Positions 24,754 to 34,814 of a DNA stretch of 41,166 nt are shown piece after piece. Where the stretch lies: positions 1 to 41,166 of the forward strand of contig JAISJH010000114.1 in the NCBI GenBank assembly GCA_031261635.1, in the 5' to 3' direction. Each line of letters opens with the position of its first letter. The stretch's first letter is position 1. This stretch comes from Oscillospiraceae bacterium (lineage in GTDB: Bacteria > Bacillota > Clostridia > Oscillospirales > Oscillospiraceae). Made by a program: the position numbers and the translations under genes. The notes beneath the pieces are model-generated. The model was not told where the DNA came from. It ran no database searches and was given only the letters and a program-made list of their open reading frames with translations.

Positions 24754-27700
24754 TCACGCAAGCAAGGCGTTGATTAGCTCTACGGCTTTTTCGTATTCCG
24801 ACATCAGTATGAACGTTGATATATCGTTCAGCCAGAGCGCCTCGCCCGCTTTGTCGTTTAGCTCGTCAACTATTTCGTCCGCCGCGCTTATGTTTTCTGT
24901 TTCGAGCGCTTGTTTTAACTTTTTCAGAGCTTCCTCGTCGCCCGGCCTGCAACGCTTACCGGCGCGTTGTTTTTTCCGCGACAGTACGGCGGTTATATGC
25001 TCTAATAAACTCGCGAGTATTTTCGCGAAGTCGTCCAAACGCGCCTCTATCGCGCTTATATCCCCGCGCTTTCCGGCGGCCTCGAGCAACGCGGCTTGTT
25101 CGGATACCTGAGCGGCTCCTATGTTTGCCGCCGCGCTCTTTATCGCGTGTACGTTTGTTATGAACAGCTGTAATTCAGCTTCTCCCGGGACTTTCCATAG
25201 TATCCCGAAGCGTTCCTCCGCGTCGCGGCAGAAAATTGATAAAATCTCGCGGTAGGCGTTTACGGAACCTCCGCTCATCGCAAGCCCGCGCTTCGTGTCA
25301 ACTCCCTCGATTTCAAAATCGACGGCTTCCGTATCGGTTTCAAGTTTAATCACGGCCTTTTCGCGCTTTTCCTTCGGCACCCATTTTTCCAGTATTTCGT
25401 TAAGCTTCGGAACCTCAATAGGTTTAGCGAGGTAATCGCTGAACCCGTTTGCGAGGAACATCTCGCTCATACCCGATACGGCGTTAGCGGTAAGCGCGAT
25501 TATCGGGACGTTTAGGAAGTAGTCGCCCTCCAGCGCGCGTATACGCTCCGTGGCCTCCACGCCGTCCATCTCCGGCATCATATGGTCCATAAAGATTATG
25601 TCAAACGCGTTTTCCCGCACGAGCCGTATCGCCTCCGCTCCGCTAAGGCAAGTGGTGATTTGCATACTGTACGGCGACATCAGTCCCTCGGCTACTTTGA
25701 GGTTTGTCGTGATATCGTCAACAAGCAGGATACGCGCCATTGGGGCAATGAAGCGTATTTTCGCCGTTTTAGCCTCGTTATTATAGCCCTCGTCCTCCTC
25801 AAGGTTATTCAGAACGTTCGCGATAGCTATGGCGTGAACGGGGTACTGAATGGAGCGCATATTCGGGCTGAGGTTCAGATTGCTGTACTCATTTATAATA
25901 ACTATCGTCCCGGCGTAGTTCTCCAGACGCGGCAGTAATCTGTCGTACCGCTGAAAATTCATAAAGAGGTAGTTATACTTACTATCCCGCAGTTCCTCCG
26001 CGAGTTCCTCGTCGGTTGAGATTATATCGTTTTGCACGCCGAGGTTATCCAGCGCGGCGGACAAGGAATTTGAATGTATATCGCTTGATTTATAGACAAG
26101 CACTTTCAGCTCCGCCGCCTTGTCAACCGCGGCGATAGGCGTATAGCTCTTAACCTCCTGCATAAAGAACGCTACGAAGGTACTGCCCGAACCGTAATGG
26201 CTCGAAACCGAGACGTCGCCGCCCATAGCGTTGCAGAGCTTCTTGGTTATCGCGAGCCCTAAGCCCGTTCCCTCGATGTTTTTGTTTAACTTTGCGTCGA
26301 ATTGCACGAAATCGCCGAACAGCTTATCTAAATCCTCCTCTTTTATGCCTATACCGCTGTCGGTAATTTCAAAAATCATCATTACTCTATGCGCGTTTTC
26401 CGGCGCGGTGTCCGGTTCCCACTCGCCGCTTATTTTGAGTTGCACAAAGCCCTCGTTAGTGTATTTGACGGCGTTTGTCAGCATATTCAGAAGTATCTGG
26501 CGTATGCGTACCTCGTCGCCGACTAAGACGTTCGGGAGTTTGCTGTCTATACTGACGGTAAACTCTATCGGCTTGTCAACGAGCCGGATACGGATTATCG
26601 CGATTACGTCGTTTATCAGCGAGGCAAGGAGGTATTCGGTCGTGACAATATCCATCTTGCCGGATTCAATTTTTGAGAAGTCCAGGATATCGTTTATAAT
26701 GCTAAGGAGGTTTGTTCCGGCGTTTTTAACGTCCGTAGCGTATTCGCGGACTGTCGGGCTGACGGCTTCGCGCAAAATCAGCTCGGATATGCCGGTTATC
26801 GCGTTCATAGGAGTACGTATTTCGTGGGACATTTTAGCAAGGAACGCGCTTTTTGCGGTGTTAGCCTCCTGCGCGATTTCAGTTTGAAGCAGAAGCTCGT
26901 GGGTGCGGTACTCCACGGCGGCTTCAAGCTCCTCGTTAGAGGTGGTCAGCGAATCGCTCACCTGCGCGGACTGCCGGGCGAGCGAAAACGCCATACATAT
27001 AATATACATCAGAAGCGAATAATTGGTAAGCATTAACAGCGGAGTATAGGTGACTACGGCGACTATATCAATTATTCCGCAAACCGTTACCGTGGCGCAG
27101 CAGATTACCACACCGCCGAGCAGGGTTTCAGTAAGCACGTGGATTGTACCGAGCGCTTTTGCCTCTTTAATAAATTTGCCGAGTTCTTTGATAGAAAAAT
27201 GGCACACCATATAGACGATTGTCACAACTCCCCAAAGCGGCGAAAGCTGAGGCAACGCAAAGCAGGTAATGACAGATATAATCACGCAAAAGACCATATA
27301 CAGCCTGTTAATAAGCCCGAGCTTTTCAGCCGGATACGCCGCTCTTTCAAGAAAGAAGCCAAAGAACGGCACCATCATATAGGTCGAAAGCATCGACATA
27401 AGCGAAGTTGCGTAGGAATTGGGAATTAAACCGTAAGCATAGGGCGTAGACGAAAAAATGTACACAGCGGAAAGCGCGGAGGCGCAGGCGTAAAAGAGGT
27501 GAATTTTTTCGCCGGGCGTAAGCGCGAACGTGATAAAGTGATACAGCCCGACCATTAAATAGATGCCCGCTATAAGGACTAAATCTATGTCGTTATGATG
27601 ACTTTTTGCAGTGTCGTATTCCTCTATGTAGTACGGTGAAACCTCGCTGAAGCCGGTCATTGAAGCGTTTTCGTTGCCGATTATCCTAAAGGCGAAAAAG

Positions 27701-28308
27701 TTCTGACCCTCGCGGATAAGCTCGGGTTTTAGCGGAATTATAAGATTGCTCCGCGTGCGGTGTGTTGTAATTTCATTATCGACAACGTGCCACTCGGACT
27801 TTACGAGTTTACCGTTTAGATATATTTCCCAGTTATCGGAAATCTCACCTAAAAACAGCCCCAGTATAGCGTCGTTCTCACGCAGGTACGCGGCCTGCTC
27901 CGGCGGGACGTTTACCTCAATCAGGTTAGTGAACTCTATGTTCTCTTTAGCAAGCAAAGGCAGAGCCGCGTTCCATTTAGGCACGGTCACAAGCCCCGTG
28001 TTATGCAGCCTAAGGGACTTTGAGCCGGGTTTCGAGCCGTCGGCGTAGTAATCAATCCAGCCGCCGGAGGTATCCGGAGTGTTTGTAATATCGCCCGGGT
28101 CGAAGCCAAGACGTGCAAAAGCCGCCCCTTGCGTAAGGTCGATAAACGCCGGGGTTTCGCCTCCGTTGAACGCGCTGTACTGCTTGACCGCCGCAATCCC
28201 GCCGATAAACAGCAAAACAAGCGCGTAGACGAGCAGCATCAGCAGCCGGTTATATGTGCGTGTACGCTGTCTGGTTCCGAACAAACGCGAGGACTCAACG
28301 TGAAACAT
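24754..28308 (-). CDS. Hybrid histidine kinase: 7TMR-DISM-like sensor, HisKA, HATPase, degenerate receiver, receiver, Hpt, C-terminal helical tail
   Basis: MSHEIRTPMNAITGI H-box, DSGIGI and GTGLGLAI N/G boxes, LLVDDITTNLKVA and DHMMPEMDG receiver, VHAIKSAAANIGA Hpt. Confidence 0.94.
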   Translation of the reverse strand: MFHVESSRLFGTRQRTRTYNRLLMLLVYALVLLFIGGIAAVKQYSAFNGGETPAFIDLTQGAAFARLGFDPGDITNTPDTSGGWIDYYADGSKPGSKSLRLHNTGLVTVPKWNAALPLLAKENIEFTNLIEVNVPPEQAAYLRENDAILGLFLGEISDNWEIYLNGKLVKSEWHVVDNEITTHRTRSNLIIPLKPELIREGQNFFAFRIIGNENASMTGFSEVSPYYIEEYDTAKSHHNDIDLVLIAGIYLMVGLYHFITFALTPGEKIHLFYACASALSAVYIFSSTPYAYGLIPNSYATSLMSMLSTYMMVPFFGFFLERAAYPAEKLGLINRLYMVFCVIISVITCFALPQLSPLWGVVTIVYMVCHFSIKELGKFIKEAKALGTIHVLTETLLGGVVICCATVTVCGIIDIVAVVTYTPLLMLTNYSLLMYIICMAFSLARQSAQVSDSLTTSNEELEAAVEYRTHELLLQTEIAQEANTAKSAFLAKMSHEIRTPMNAITGISELILREAVSPTVREYATDVKNAGTNLLSIINDILDFSKIESGKMDIVTTEYLLASLINDVIAIIRIRLVDKPIEFTVSIDSKLPNVLVGDEVRIRQILLNMLTNAVKYTNEGFVQLKISGEWEPDTAPENAHRVMMIFEITDSGIGIKEEDLDKLFGDFVQFDAKLNKNIEGTGLGLAITKKLCNAMGGDVSVSSHYGSGSTFVAFFMQEVKSYTPIAAVDKAAELKVLVYKSSDIHSNSLSAALDNLGVQNDIISTDEELAEELRDSKYNYLFMNFQRYDRLLPRLENYAGTIVIINEYSNLNLSPNMRSIQYPVHAIAIANVLNNLEEDEGYNNEAKTAKIRFIAPMARILLVDDITTNLKVAEGLMSPYSMQITTCLSGAEAIRLVRENAFDIIFMDHMMPEMDGVEATERIRALEGDYFLNVPIIALTANAVSGMSEMFLANGFSDYLAKPIEVPKLNEILEKWVPKEKREKAVIKLETDTEAVDFEIEGVDTKRGLAMSGGSVNAYREILSIFCRDAEERFGILWKVPGEAELQLFITNVHAIKSAAANIGAAQVSEQAALLEAAGKRGDISAIEARLDDFAKILASLLEHITAVLSRKKQRAGKRCRPGDEEALKKLKQALETENISAADEIVDELNDKAGEALWLNDISTFILMSEYEKAVELINALLA

Positions 28309-28346
28309 ATATTATGCTCCTTGTTACGTACAGTATGTTGTTCCTT

Positions 28347-28376
28347 ATTATACCATAGATATGTTACGTCTGTCAA
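28347..28376 (-). promoter_or_regulatory. Sigma-A promoter of the DISM hybrid kinase
   Basis: TTGACA-N18-TATAAT on minus strand. Confidence 0.65.
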
Positions 28377-28414
28377 GCCCTGCCCCTACAAGGCGCAAAA
28401 TATCCACGCCCCTC

Positions 28415-28443
28415 TTGTAATGCGGCGGGGAATATGTTATACT
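28415..28443 (+). promoter_or_regulatory. Sigma-A-like promoter of the Cache hybrid kinase
   Basis: TTGTAA-N17-TATACT. Confidence 0.55.
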
Positions 28444-28488
28444 AAGCTTGAACGTGGACTATCGACTTTGAAAGAGAGGTGCGGTGTA

Positions 28489-31400
28489 ATGGCGATGCGT
28501 ATTAAGGCTATATCCGTTATCATTTTAACCGCCGTTGTTATAATTATTTTTGGGATTGGCATAGGGCTGTCCTTTGTTACGGGGCATCTTGAACTCACTA
28601 TCGAGAGCGATATGACGGAAATAAGCGAAATCGCGGACAAGCTGATTACCACCGAGATTAACCTTCTGAAATCCGACGCGGCGACGGTTAGCCGCTATTT
28701 AATACACGTGCCGGACGCGCAGCTGCTCACGGCTTTAGAGGCGCAGGTCGCGGCTTATACTAATTTCACGGCTCTGACGGTTTTTGACCGCGACGGCGTA
28801 TATGCGTCCTGGGGCGATTCCCCAACCCCCGCCGAATACTTATATGACGACTACATACAACGCGCCTTTGCCGGGGAAACGCTTATTTCTACTACGCGCT
28901 ATGACCCGAGCGGCGCGCTTGTTTTTCACCTCTGCATACCGCTCGGCGACAGGGTGCTTTCCGTTACTATTCCCGGTATGCTTTTCAGCGACCTTTTGTC
29001 AGATATTCAGATTTGGGAAACCGGTAATATCTTTATAGTCGATTCGAGCGGAACGGTAATCTCGAACATACGCCAAAACTGGGTCGAGGAACGCTATAAC
29101 TTTGTCGAAATGGCAAAAACTGACAAAAGCTACGAGCGCATTGCGGCTACAATCAGACGTATGATTGAGGGTAAACCCGGCTCCGGGCGTTTTGCCGTTG
29201 ACGATAAGGAACGCCTCTGCGTATTCGCGCCGATAACGGCCTCAAAAGTCGGCTGGACGGTCGGGGTAGTCGCGCCGATTAGCGAAAGCCCGCTTAGTAA
29301 CGTTCACAGCGGCTTGATTATTGTCGGCTTAGTGTGCCTCGGTCTCAGCGTTATAACCTCGCTGTTCGCCTCAATCATTATTGAGCGTCCGTACAGGACA
29401 ATCAGCAGTCTTGCGGGAACGCTTGAATCCCAAAAGAAACTTTTATATACTATCAACAAAGCCGCTACGACCTTGCTGCGCTCCGAAGTGGATAATTACG
29501 AGGACGATATACGCGCCTCTATGGCGTCAATCGCTACACGCGCCGGAGTAGACCGTATGCGGATTTGGAAAAACTACGACAGCGCGGGCAAGCATTATTG
29601 TATGCAGCTATACGAATGGTCGAAGGACGCTAAAGCGCGGGACGGGAGCGTTTTTGCGCGTAATATTGCCTTTGGCGATACTCTGCCCGAGTGGTACGAA
29701 AAACTTTCCTCCGGGAAAAATATCAGCGGGCTTGTGCGAACGCTGTCAGCGGCTGAAATAGAGCGGTTTATGCTTTATAAAGCGCTCTCGCTGGTGGTTA
29801 CGCCCGTGTTTTACCAGGAAAAGTTTTGGGGCTTCGTGGGGTTTGAAGATTGCAAAAAGGAGCGTAAATTTTCGCTTGAGGAGGAAAGCCTTTTGAGTTC
29901 GGGAGGTCTGCTTGTAGCGAACGCTATACTACGGAACGAAATGACGCGCGATTTAGTGGACGCGAGGGAAACGGCTATTGCGAGTACGGAGGCGAAATCG
30001 TCCTTTCTCGCGAATATGAGCCACGAAATGCGAACGCCGCTGAACGCGGTTATAGGCCTGTCGGAACTTACGCTTGACGCGGGCGGTATCGACGTTTACG
30101 CGCAGGATAATTTAGAAAAAATATATAATTCCGGCGTTACGCTTTTGAGCCTTATCAATGACATTCTTGACATATCTAAAATAGAGTCGGGGAAATTTGA
30201 GCTTGTCCCCGTTGAGTACGATATTCCGAGCCTTATTAACGATACGGTTACGCTAAACATCGTGCGTATCGGCTCAAAGCCTATCCTGTTTAAGCTGAAT
30301 ATAGCAGCTGACCTGCCCGCAAAGCTGTTCGGCGACGAGCTTCGCGTTAAGCAGATTTTTAATAACCTCCTAAGTAACGCCTTTAAGTATACGCAGGAGG
30401 GTACCGTTGAATGGAGCCTTTCCAGCGAAACCCACGGCGACGACATTTGGATAATTTCAAGCGTCCGGGACACGGGCATCGGTATACGCCCGGGCGATTT
30501 AGAAAAGCTTTTTTCAGAATATAACCAGGTCGATACTAAAAGCAACCGCAAAATCGAGGGTACGGGTCTGGGGCTGTCCATCTGCAAGAATATGTGCAGG
30601 CTTATGGACGGCGAAATAAGCGCGAAAAGCGTATACGGCGAGGGCAGCGAGTTTACCGTCAGGATACGTCAAAGCAAAATAAGCTCTGAAATAATAGGCG
30701 CGGAGGTCGCGAATAACCTCGAAAATTTCCACTATACCGAGCGCAAACGCGACAGAAGCTCGAAACTCGTTCGCACCAATATCCCCTACGCTAAGGTTCT
30801 CGTTGTGGACGATTTGACGACTAATCTTGACGTTGCGCGGGGAATGATGAAGCCCTACGGTATGCAGATAGACGGCGCGTCAAGCGGACAGGCGGCGATA
30901 GACCTTGTACGCGCCGGGAAAGTTAAATATAACGCGATATTTATGGACCATATGATGCCCGGTATGGACGGGATTGAGGCTACAAAAATAATTCGCAATG
31001 ATATTGACACAGAATACGCTAAAACCGTGCCTATTATCGCGCTTACCGCAAACGCCGTCGTCGGAGCGGAGGAGATGTTTCTTAAAAACGGCTTCCAGGA
31101 TTTTCTTTCTAAACCTATAGATATAATGCGAATGGATATAGTAATTAACCACTGGGTGCGCGACAAGGAGCTTGAAAAGAACCTTTCAGACGGTTCAGTT
31201 AAAAGCGGTGAGAATAACGATGCGGAAAACAGGATATTCGGGCTTGTAAATATACCGGGGCTTGATTTCGAGGAGGGGCTTCAACGCCTCGGCGGCGACG
31301 AGGAAATATACTACGACATATTAAAATCCTACGTTCGCAATACGCCGCCGCTGATTGACCAACTGCGTAACTGCGCGGAGGATTTTTTGCCGGATTACGC

Positions 31401-31818
31401 GATACTGGTTCACGGTCTGAAAAGTTCAAGCCTAAGCATAGGCGCGGGGCGCGTCGGAGCGAGAGCCGAGAAGCTCGAAAAAGCCGCTAAAGCCGGTAAC
31501 TACGACTTTGTAAAAGCTGAAAACGAACGGTTTATTGAGGCGGCGGAGCGGCTATTGAAAAACCTGTCTAACCTGCTTGCGGATATCCGGGAGAATAACC
31601 CGAAGCCTAAAAAAGAACTCCCCGACCGTGATTTACTGGAAAAACTGTGCGAAGCCTGCGAGGACTATGAAGTCGACGATGTTGACGGCATTATGAGCGA
31701 ACTGAATAAATACGAGTACACTTCGGACGACGGGCTTGTTGAATGGCTCGCGGCGCAGGTTAGTATTATGGGCTTTAAGCAGATTGCGGAAAAACTTCGG
31801 CACGATTCTATCCGATAA
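28489..31818 (+). CDS. Hybrid histidine kinase: Cache-type sensor, GAF-like domain, HisKA, HATPase, receiver, Hpt, C-terminal helical tail
   Basis: MSHEMRTPLNAVIGLSE, DTGIGI, GTGLGLSI, VLVVDDLTTNLDVA, DHMMPGMDG, LVHGLKSSSLSIGA; ATG 28489 preferred to ORF-track start 28129. Confidence 0.94.
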   Translation: MAMRIKAISVIILTAVVIIIFGIGIGLSFVTGHLELTIESDMTEISEIADKLITTEINLLKSDAATVSRYLIHVPDAQLLTALEAQVAAYTNFTALTVFDRDGVYASWGDSPTPAEYLYDDYIQRAFAGETLISTTRYDPSGALVFHLCIPLGDRVLSVTIPGMLFSDLLSDIQIWETGNIFIVDSSGTVISNIRQNWVEERYNFVEMAKTDKSYERIAATIRRMIEGKPGSGRFAVDDKERLCVFAPITASKVGWTVGVVAPISESPLSNVHSGLIIVGLVCLGLSVITSLFASIIIERPYRTISSLAGTLESQKKLLYTINKAATTLLRSEVDNYEDDIRASMASIATRAGVDRMRIWKNYDSAGKHYCMQLYEWSKDAKARDGSVFARNIAFGDTLPEWYEKLSSGKNISGLVRTLSAAEIERFMLYKALSLVVTPVFYQEKFWGFVGFEDCKKERKFSLEEESLLSSGGLLVANAILRNEMTRDLVDARETAIASTEAKSSFLANMSHEMRTPLNAVIGLSELTLDAGGIDVYAQDNLEKIYNSGVTLLSLINDILDISKIESGKFELVPVEYDIPSLINDTVTLNIVRIGSKPILFKLNIAADLPAKLFGDELRVKQIFNNLLSNAFKYTQEGTVEWSLSSETHGDDIWIISSVRDTGIGIRPGDLEKLFSEYNQVDTKSNRKIEGTGLGLSICKNMCRLMDGEISAKSVYGEGSEFTVRIRQSKISSEIIGAEVANNLENFHYTERKRDRSSKLVRTNIPYAKVLVVDDLTTNLDVARGMMKPYGMQIDGASSGQAAIDLVRAGKVKYNAIFMDHMMPGMDGIEATKIIRNDIDTEYAKTVPIIALTANAVVGAEEMFLKNGFQDFLSKPIDIMRMDIVINHWVRDKELEKNLSDGSVKSGENNDAENRIFGLVNIPGLDFEEGLQRLGGDEEIYYDILKSYVRNTPPLIDQLRNCAEDFLPDYAILVHGLKSSSLSIGAGRVGARAEKLEKAAKAGNYDFVKAENERFIEAAERLLKNLSNLLADIRENNPKPKKELPDRDLLEKLCEACEDYEVDDVDGIMSELNKYEYTSDDGLVEWLAAQVSIMGFKQIAEKLRHDSIR

Positions 31819-31845
31819 ATTTTTCATAAGCGGGAGGGCAAAATT

Positions 31846-32943
31846 TTGACTATAACAAAAAAAGCGAGGCGCGTTATGTTGATTATACTTGCGTCGGTAC
31901 TTGCAATTTTGATTGTCCTGTTCTGCGTGTTATTTGCGTGGAGCCCCGGCAAAATCGCGCCGTACCGTGATGAGAGCGGCGGCGTTTTGGCGGGAAGCGT
32001 GGCGGAAATCGTCCGGACTGAAATCGGCGGTACTTCGCAGGGCTTGATTATCAAGGGTAAAAGCGACCAAAATCCCGTACTGCTATTTCTTCACGGCGGA
32101 CCCGGCAACCCCGAATATGTTTTGGCAAAAAATTATGACATCGGTTTAGAGGATTATTTCACCGTTTGTTGGTGGGACCAGCGCGGGAGCGGTATGTCAT
32201 ACTCCGGAAGCGGCTCGCCTGAAACCTGGACCTTAGAGCGTATGACCCGCGATACCGTCGAGGTTACGAACTACCTCCGCGAACGCTTCGGCACGGACAA
32301 AATTTACCTTATGGGTCATTCGTGGGGGTCATTCCTCGGCGTGAATGTCGCTTCGCAATACCCGGAATTATACGAGGCTTATATCGGTATCGGTCAGGTG
32401 ACAAATCAGCTTGAATCTGAAAAACTTGCGTATGACTATATGATAAAAACTTTAAGCGGAAAGGGTGAAAGCACCAAGGAACTCGAAAAATATGATTTGA
32501 GCGGCGAAACTTCTGATTTACCGACGGCGTATTTTATGTTGCGTTCTCAAACCTTGAGTAAACTTGGCAACGGCGTATTTCACGCTCCGCAATCGCAATT
32601 TTCAGATATCCTGCTACCTTTTTTACAAGCGCGGGAGTATACATTGTCGGATAAATACGGCTATCTTATGGGTTCGCTGAAATCGCTCGTTGCTCCTGTA
32701 AACAGCGAACTTATGACTGATTTGTCGCTTGCTATTTCTAAGTTTGATATTCCAGTATACATATTCCACGGCGTGTATGATATGCAGGTAAATTACGAAT
32801 TAAGCAAGCGATATTTTGAATTGCTGGACGCTCCGGAGAAACAGTTTTACACGTTTGAAAATTCCGCGCATAGTCCGTTTATGGAGGAACCCGGGCGGTT
32901 TATTGAGATTGTGAAAAAAGATATTTTGAGATTAGAAAAATAG
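31846..32943 (+). CDS. Membrane-anchored alpha/beta hydrolase (proline iminopeptidase-like)
   Basis: TTG start with GGGAGG RBS, N-terminal TM, LFLHGGPGNPE, GHSWGSFLG nucleophile elbow, FENSAHSPF. Confidence 0.9.
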   Translation: MTITKKARRVMLIILASVLAILIVLFCVLFAWSPGKIAPYRDESGGVLAGSVAEIVRTEIGGTSQGLIIKGKSDQNPVLLFLHGGPGNPEYVLAKNYDIGLEDYFTVCWWDQRGSGMSYSGSGSPETWTLERMTRDTVEVTNYLRERFGTDKIYLMGHSWGSFLGVNVASQYPELYEAYIGIGQVTNQLESEKLAYDYMIKTLSGKGESTKELEKYDLSGETSDLPTAYFMLRSQTLSKLGNGVFHAPQSQFSDILLPFLQAREYTLSDKYGYLMGSLKSLVAPVNSELMTDLSLAISKFDIPVYIFHGVYDMQVNYELSKRYFELLDAPEKQFYTFENSAHSPFMEEPGRFIEIVKKDILRLEK

Positions 32944-32983
32944 GGTGCGACTGAAAAACGCGTCTGATTAAGGAGGAAACGCA

Positions 32984-33427
32984 ATGAAACACGAACGCAA
33001 AAAGATTATGATTGTCGACGATAACGTGACAAATCTAACCACCGGCAAGGAAATGCTGAGAGATAAATATAAAGTTTATCCTATCCCCTCGGCTGTAGTT
33101 ATGTTCGATTTATTGAAAAGTATTTCCCCCGATTTGATACTTCTCGATATTGAAATGCCGGTAACAAACGGTTACGACGCGCTCAGACGCTTGAAAGACG
33201 AGCCGAAGTGGGCTGATATTCCTGTGATTTTCCTGACCGCTAAAACGGACGAGGGGAGCGAACTGGAGGGTCTAAGCTTAGGCGCGATTGACTATGTGAC
33301 GAAACCCTTTTCCGCGCCGCTGCTGCTGAAACGCATTGAAAACTATTTGATTAGCGAGTCGCGCAAACGGCGGCTTGATGAATATATCGCGGTCTACGGG
33401 GAAATAGCTGTAAACGATAGCCAGTGA
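32984..33427 (+). CDS. Stand-alone response regulator receiver protein
   Basis: MIVDDNVTNLTTGKEML, LLDIEMPVTNG, VIFLTAK, KPF. Confidence 0.95.
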   Translation: MKHERKKIMIVDDNVTNLTTGKEMLRDKYKVYPIPSAVVMFDLLKSISPDLILLDIEMPVTNGYDALRRLKDEPKWADIPVIFLTAKTDEGSELEGLSLGAIDYVTKPFSAPLLLKRIENYLISESRKRRLDEYIAVYGEIAVNDSQ

Positions 33428-33434
33428 AAACACA

Positions 33435-33475
33435 CACCTCCCGCGGTTTCAGCATATGCTGTATCGCAGGAGGTG
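33435..33475 (+). promoter_or_regulatory. RBS-sequestering hairpin upstream of the DUF11/collagen-like gene
   Basis: CACCTCC (33435-33441) pairs with GGAGGTG (33469-33475), then GCG/CGC, then apical CAGCATATGCTG; the SD is inside the stem, ATG at 33482. Confidence 0.7.
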
Positions 33476-33481
33476 AAAAAA

Positions 33482-34522
33482 ATGTTACAAAATTATACGC
33501 AACTATTGACGGGGCTTAGTCAGACGGAGCTGGCCGAGTTGAAACGCGCTCTGGCGGCTTTGCCGGACATCGTTCCCGACGCTCCGGCTCCGCGCGCGTC
33601 TTCGCCCAACGCAGTTGTTAACAAATACGCCGATAAGGTCAAAGTTTCACCGGGCGATATCGTTAATTTTACGCTCAGGCTTGATAATATCTCGTCCGGG
33701 GCTTTCAGCGATATCCGCGTTTACGATTATTTTTACAGCAATACTTTCACTATTGTGCCGGGTTCGGTAAGGGTTGACGGCGCTTCCGTGCCGGATTCTG
33801 TTCTCTACGGCGGCGAGGATATCGGACCCTTAGCCCCCGGAACCTCGAAAATCGTTACCGTTCAGGCGATTTCGTCAAACACGCAGAACGGTTATGTTTC
33901 AAATTACGCGCGCTTTGACTACCGGCTTTCAAGCGGCAATTTCGAGAGCCTCAGCGCGGAAGTTTATCTCTGGAGTTCTACCCCGGATAACATTATCAAA
34001 ACCGCCGACAAGCTTGTCGCGAAGCCCGGCGACATAATTACCTACAATATTGACTATACCAATACTCACTCCTACACGCTTACGGACGTCGTAATCCGCG
34101 ACTTCCTGCTATCATCGCAGGACGCCGATAACATCGTTCCCGGCTCCGTCACGGTAAACGGCGTGCAGGTTAACGATTACTCGCTCTTTACGGCAATAAC
34201 GCTCCCTGATATCCCGCCCGGCGGTACGCTCTCAATTCAGTACAAAATGGTTGCGGGTGAAACAACAAACACTCTGCACTTGGACTATGCCGAATTTGCG
34301 TTTTCGACTCAGGACCCCGCTACCGGGGAGATACTTTCGTACTATCTGCAAAGCCCCTTCGTGGCAACAATAGTGACGGAGGACGGCCTCATAGGACCGC
34401 CGGGACCACAGGGACCCGCCGGAACTCCCGGACCCGCAGGACCCGCTGGCAAACCCGGGCAACAAGGCCCTCCGGGTATAATGTGGAACCCCTGCGTCTG
34501 CGTCCCAAGGCGGCGTTGCTAG
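33482..34522 (+). CDS. DUF11-repeat protein with C-terminal collagen-like (GXY) tail and terminal Cys cluster
   Basis: Two DUF11-like repeats ([46 protein letters not shown]), 11 GXY triplets ([33 protein letters not shown]), [12 protein letters not shown] end. Confidence 0.88.
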   Translation: MLQNYTQLLTGLSQTELAELKRALAALPDIVPDAPAPRASSPNAVVNKYADKVKVSPGDIVNFTLRLDNISSGAFSDIRVYDYFYSNTFTIVPGSVRVDGASVPDSVLYGGEDIGPLAPGTSKIVTVQAISSNTQNGYVSNYARFDYRLSSGNFESLSAEVYLWSSTPDNIIKTADKLVAKPGDIITYNIDYTNTHSYTLTDVVIRDFLLSSQDADNIVPGSVTVNGVQVNDYSLFTAITLPDIPPGGTLSIQYKMVAGETTNTLHLDYAEFAFSTQDPATGEILSYYLQSPFVATIVTEDGLIGPPGPQGPAGTPGPAGPAGKPGQQGPPGIMWNPCVCVPRRRC

Positions 34523-34570
34523 GGTTATCAATTTCGCAAGAAGTCTATTGAAACGGTAGAGGCGCAACAG

Positions 34571-34750
34571 CCCGTCATTGCGAGCCGCGGAACGCTTAAG
34601 ATACGTAGAATTGAAATCGGCGAAGCAATCCAGTGCCGGGAGCGTAACATACGGACTACGTATCGTAGGATTGTACGTCAACCCTGGATTGCTTCGCCGC
34701 GTTTCATTAACTACGTATCGCAAGTGCGGTGGCGGCTTCGCAATGACGGG
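34571..34750. repeat. MITE-like element A, copy 6 (full)
   Basis: CCCGTCATTGCGA.../...TCGCAATGACGGG termini, inner GGCGAAGCAATCCAGTGCC and CCTGGATTGCTTCGCC. Confidence 0.9.
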
Positions 34751-34768
34751 CAGGGCGATGCCCTGCCC
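34748..34768. repeat. Hairpin GGGCAGGGC-GAT-GCCCTGCCC abutting element A copy 6
   Basis: Perfect 9-bp arms. Confidence 0.85.
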
Positions 34769-34814
34769 CCAACAAGCCTCAACGTAATTTGTCCGCTCCC
34801 TCGTCTTGCGCGGC

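Noticed and set aside
28129-28488. N-terminal extension of the Cache hybrid kinase given by the ORF track
   Set aside because: It overlaps the divergent kinase and its promoter; ATG 28489 followed by a TM helix is the plausible start.
33435-33475. Intrinsic terminator upstream of the collagen-like gene
   Set aside because: The stem is followed by A-rich sequence and the start codon, not a T tract; SD sequestration explains it better.
34383-34480. Collagen-like GXY DNA as a non-coding tandem repeat
   Set aside because: It is in frame with the DUF11 ORF and codes for regular GXY triplets.
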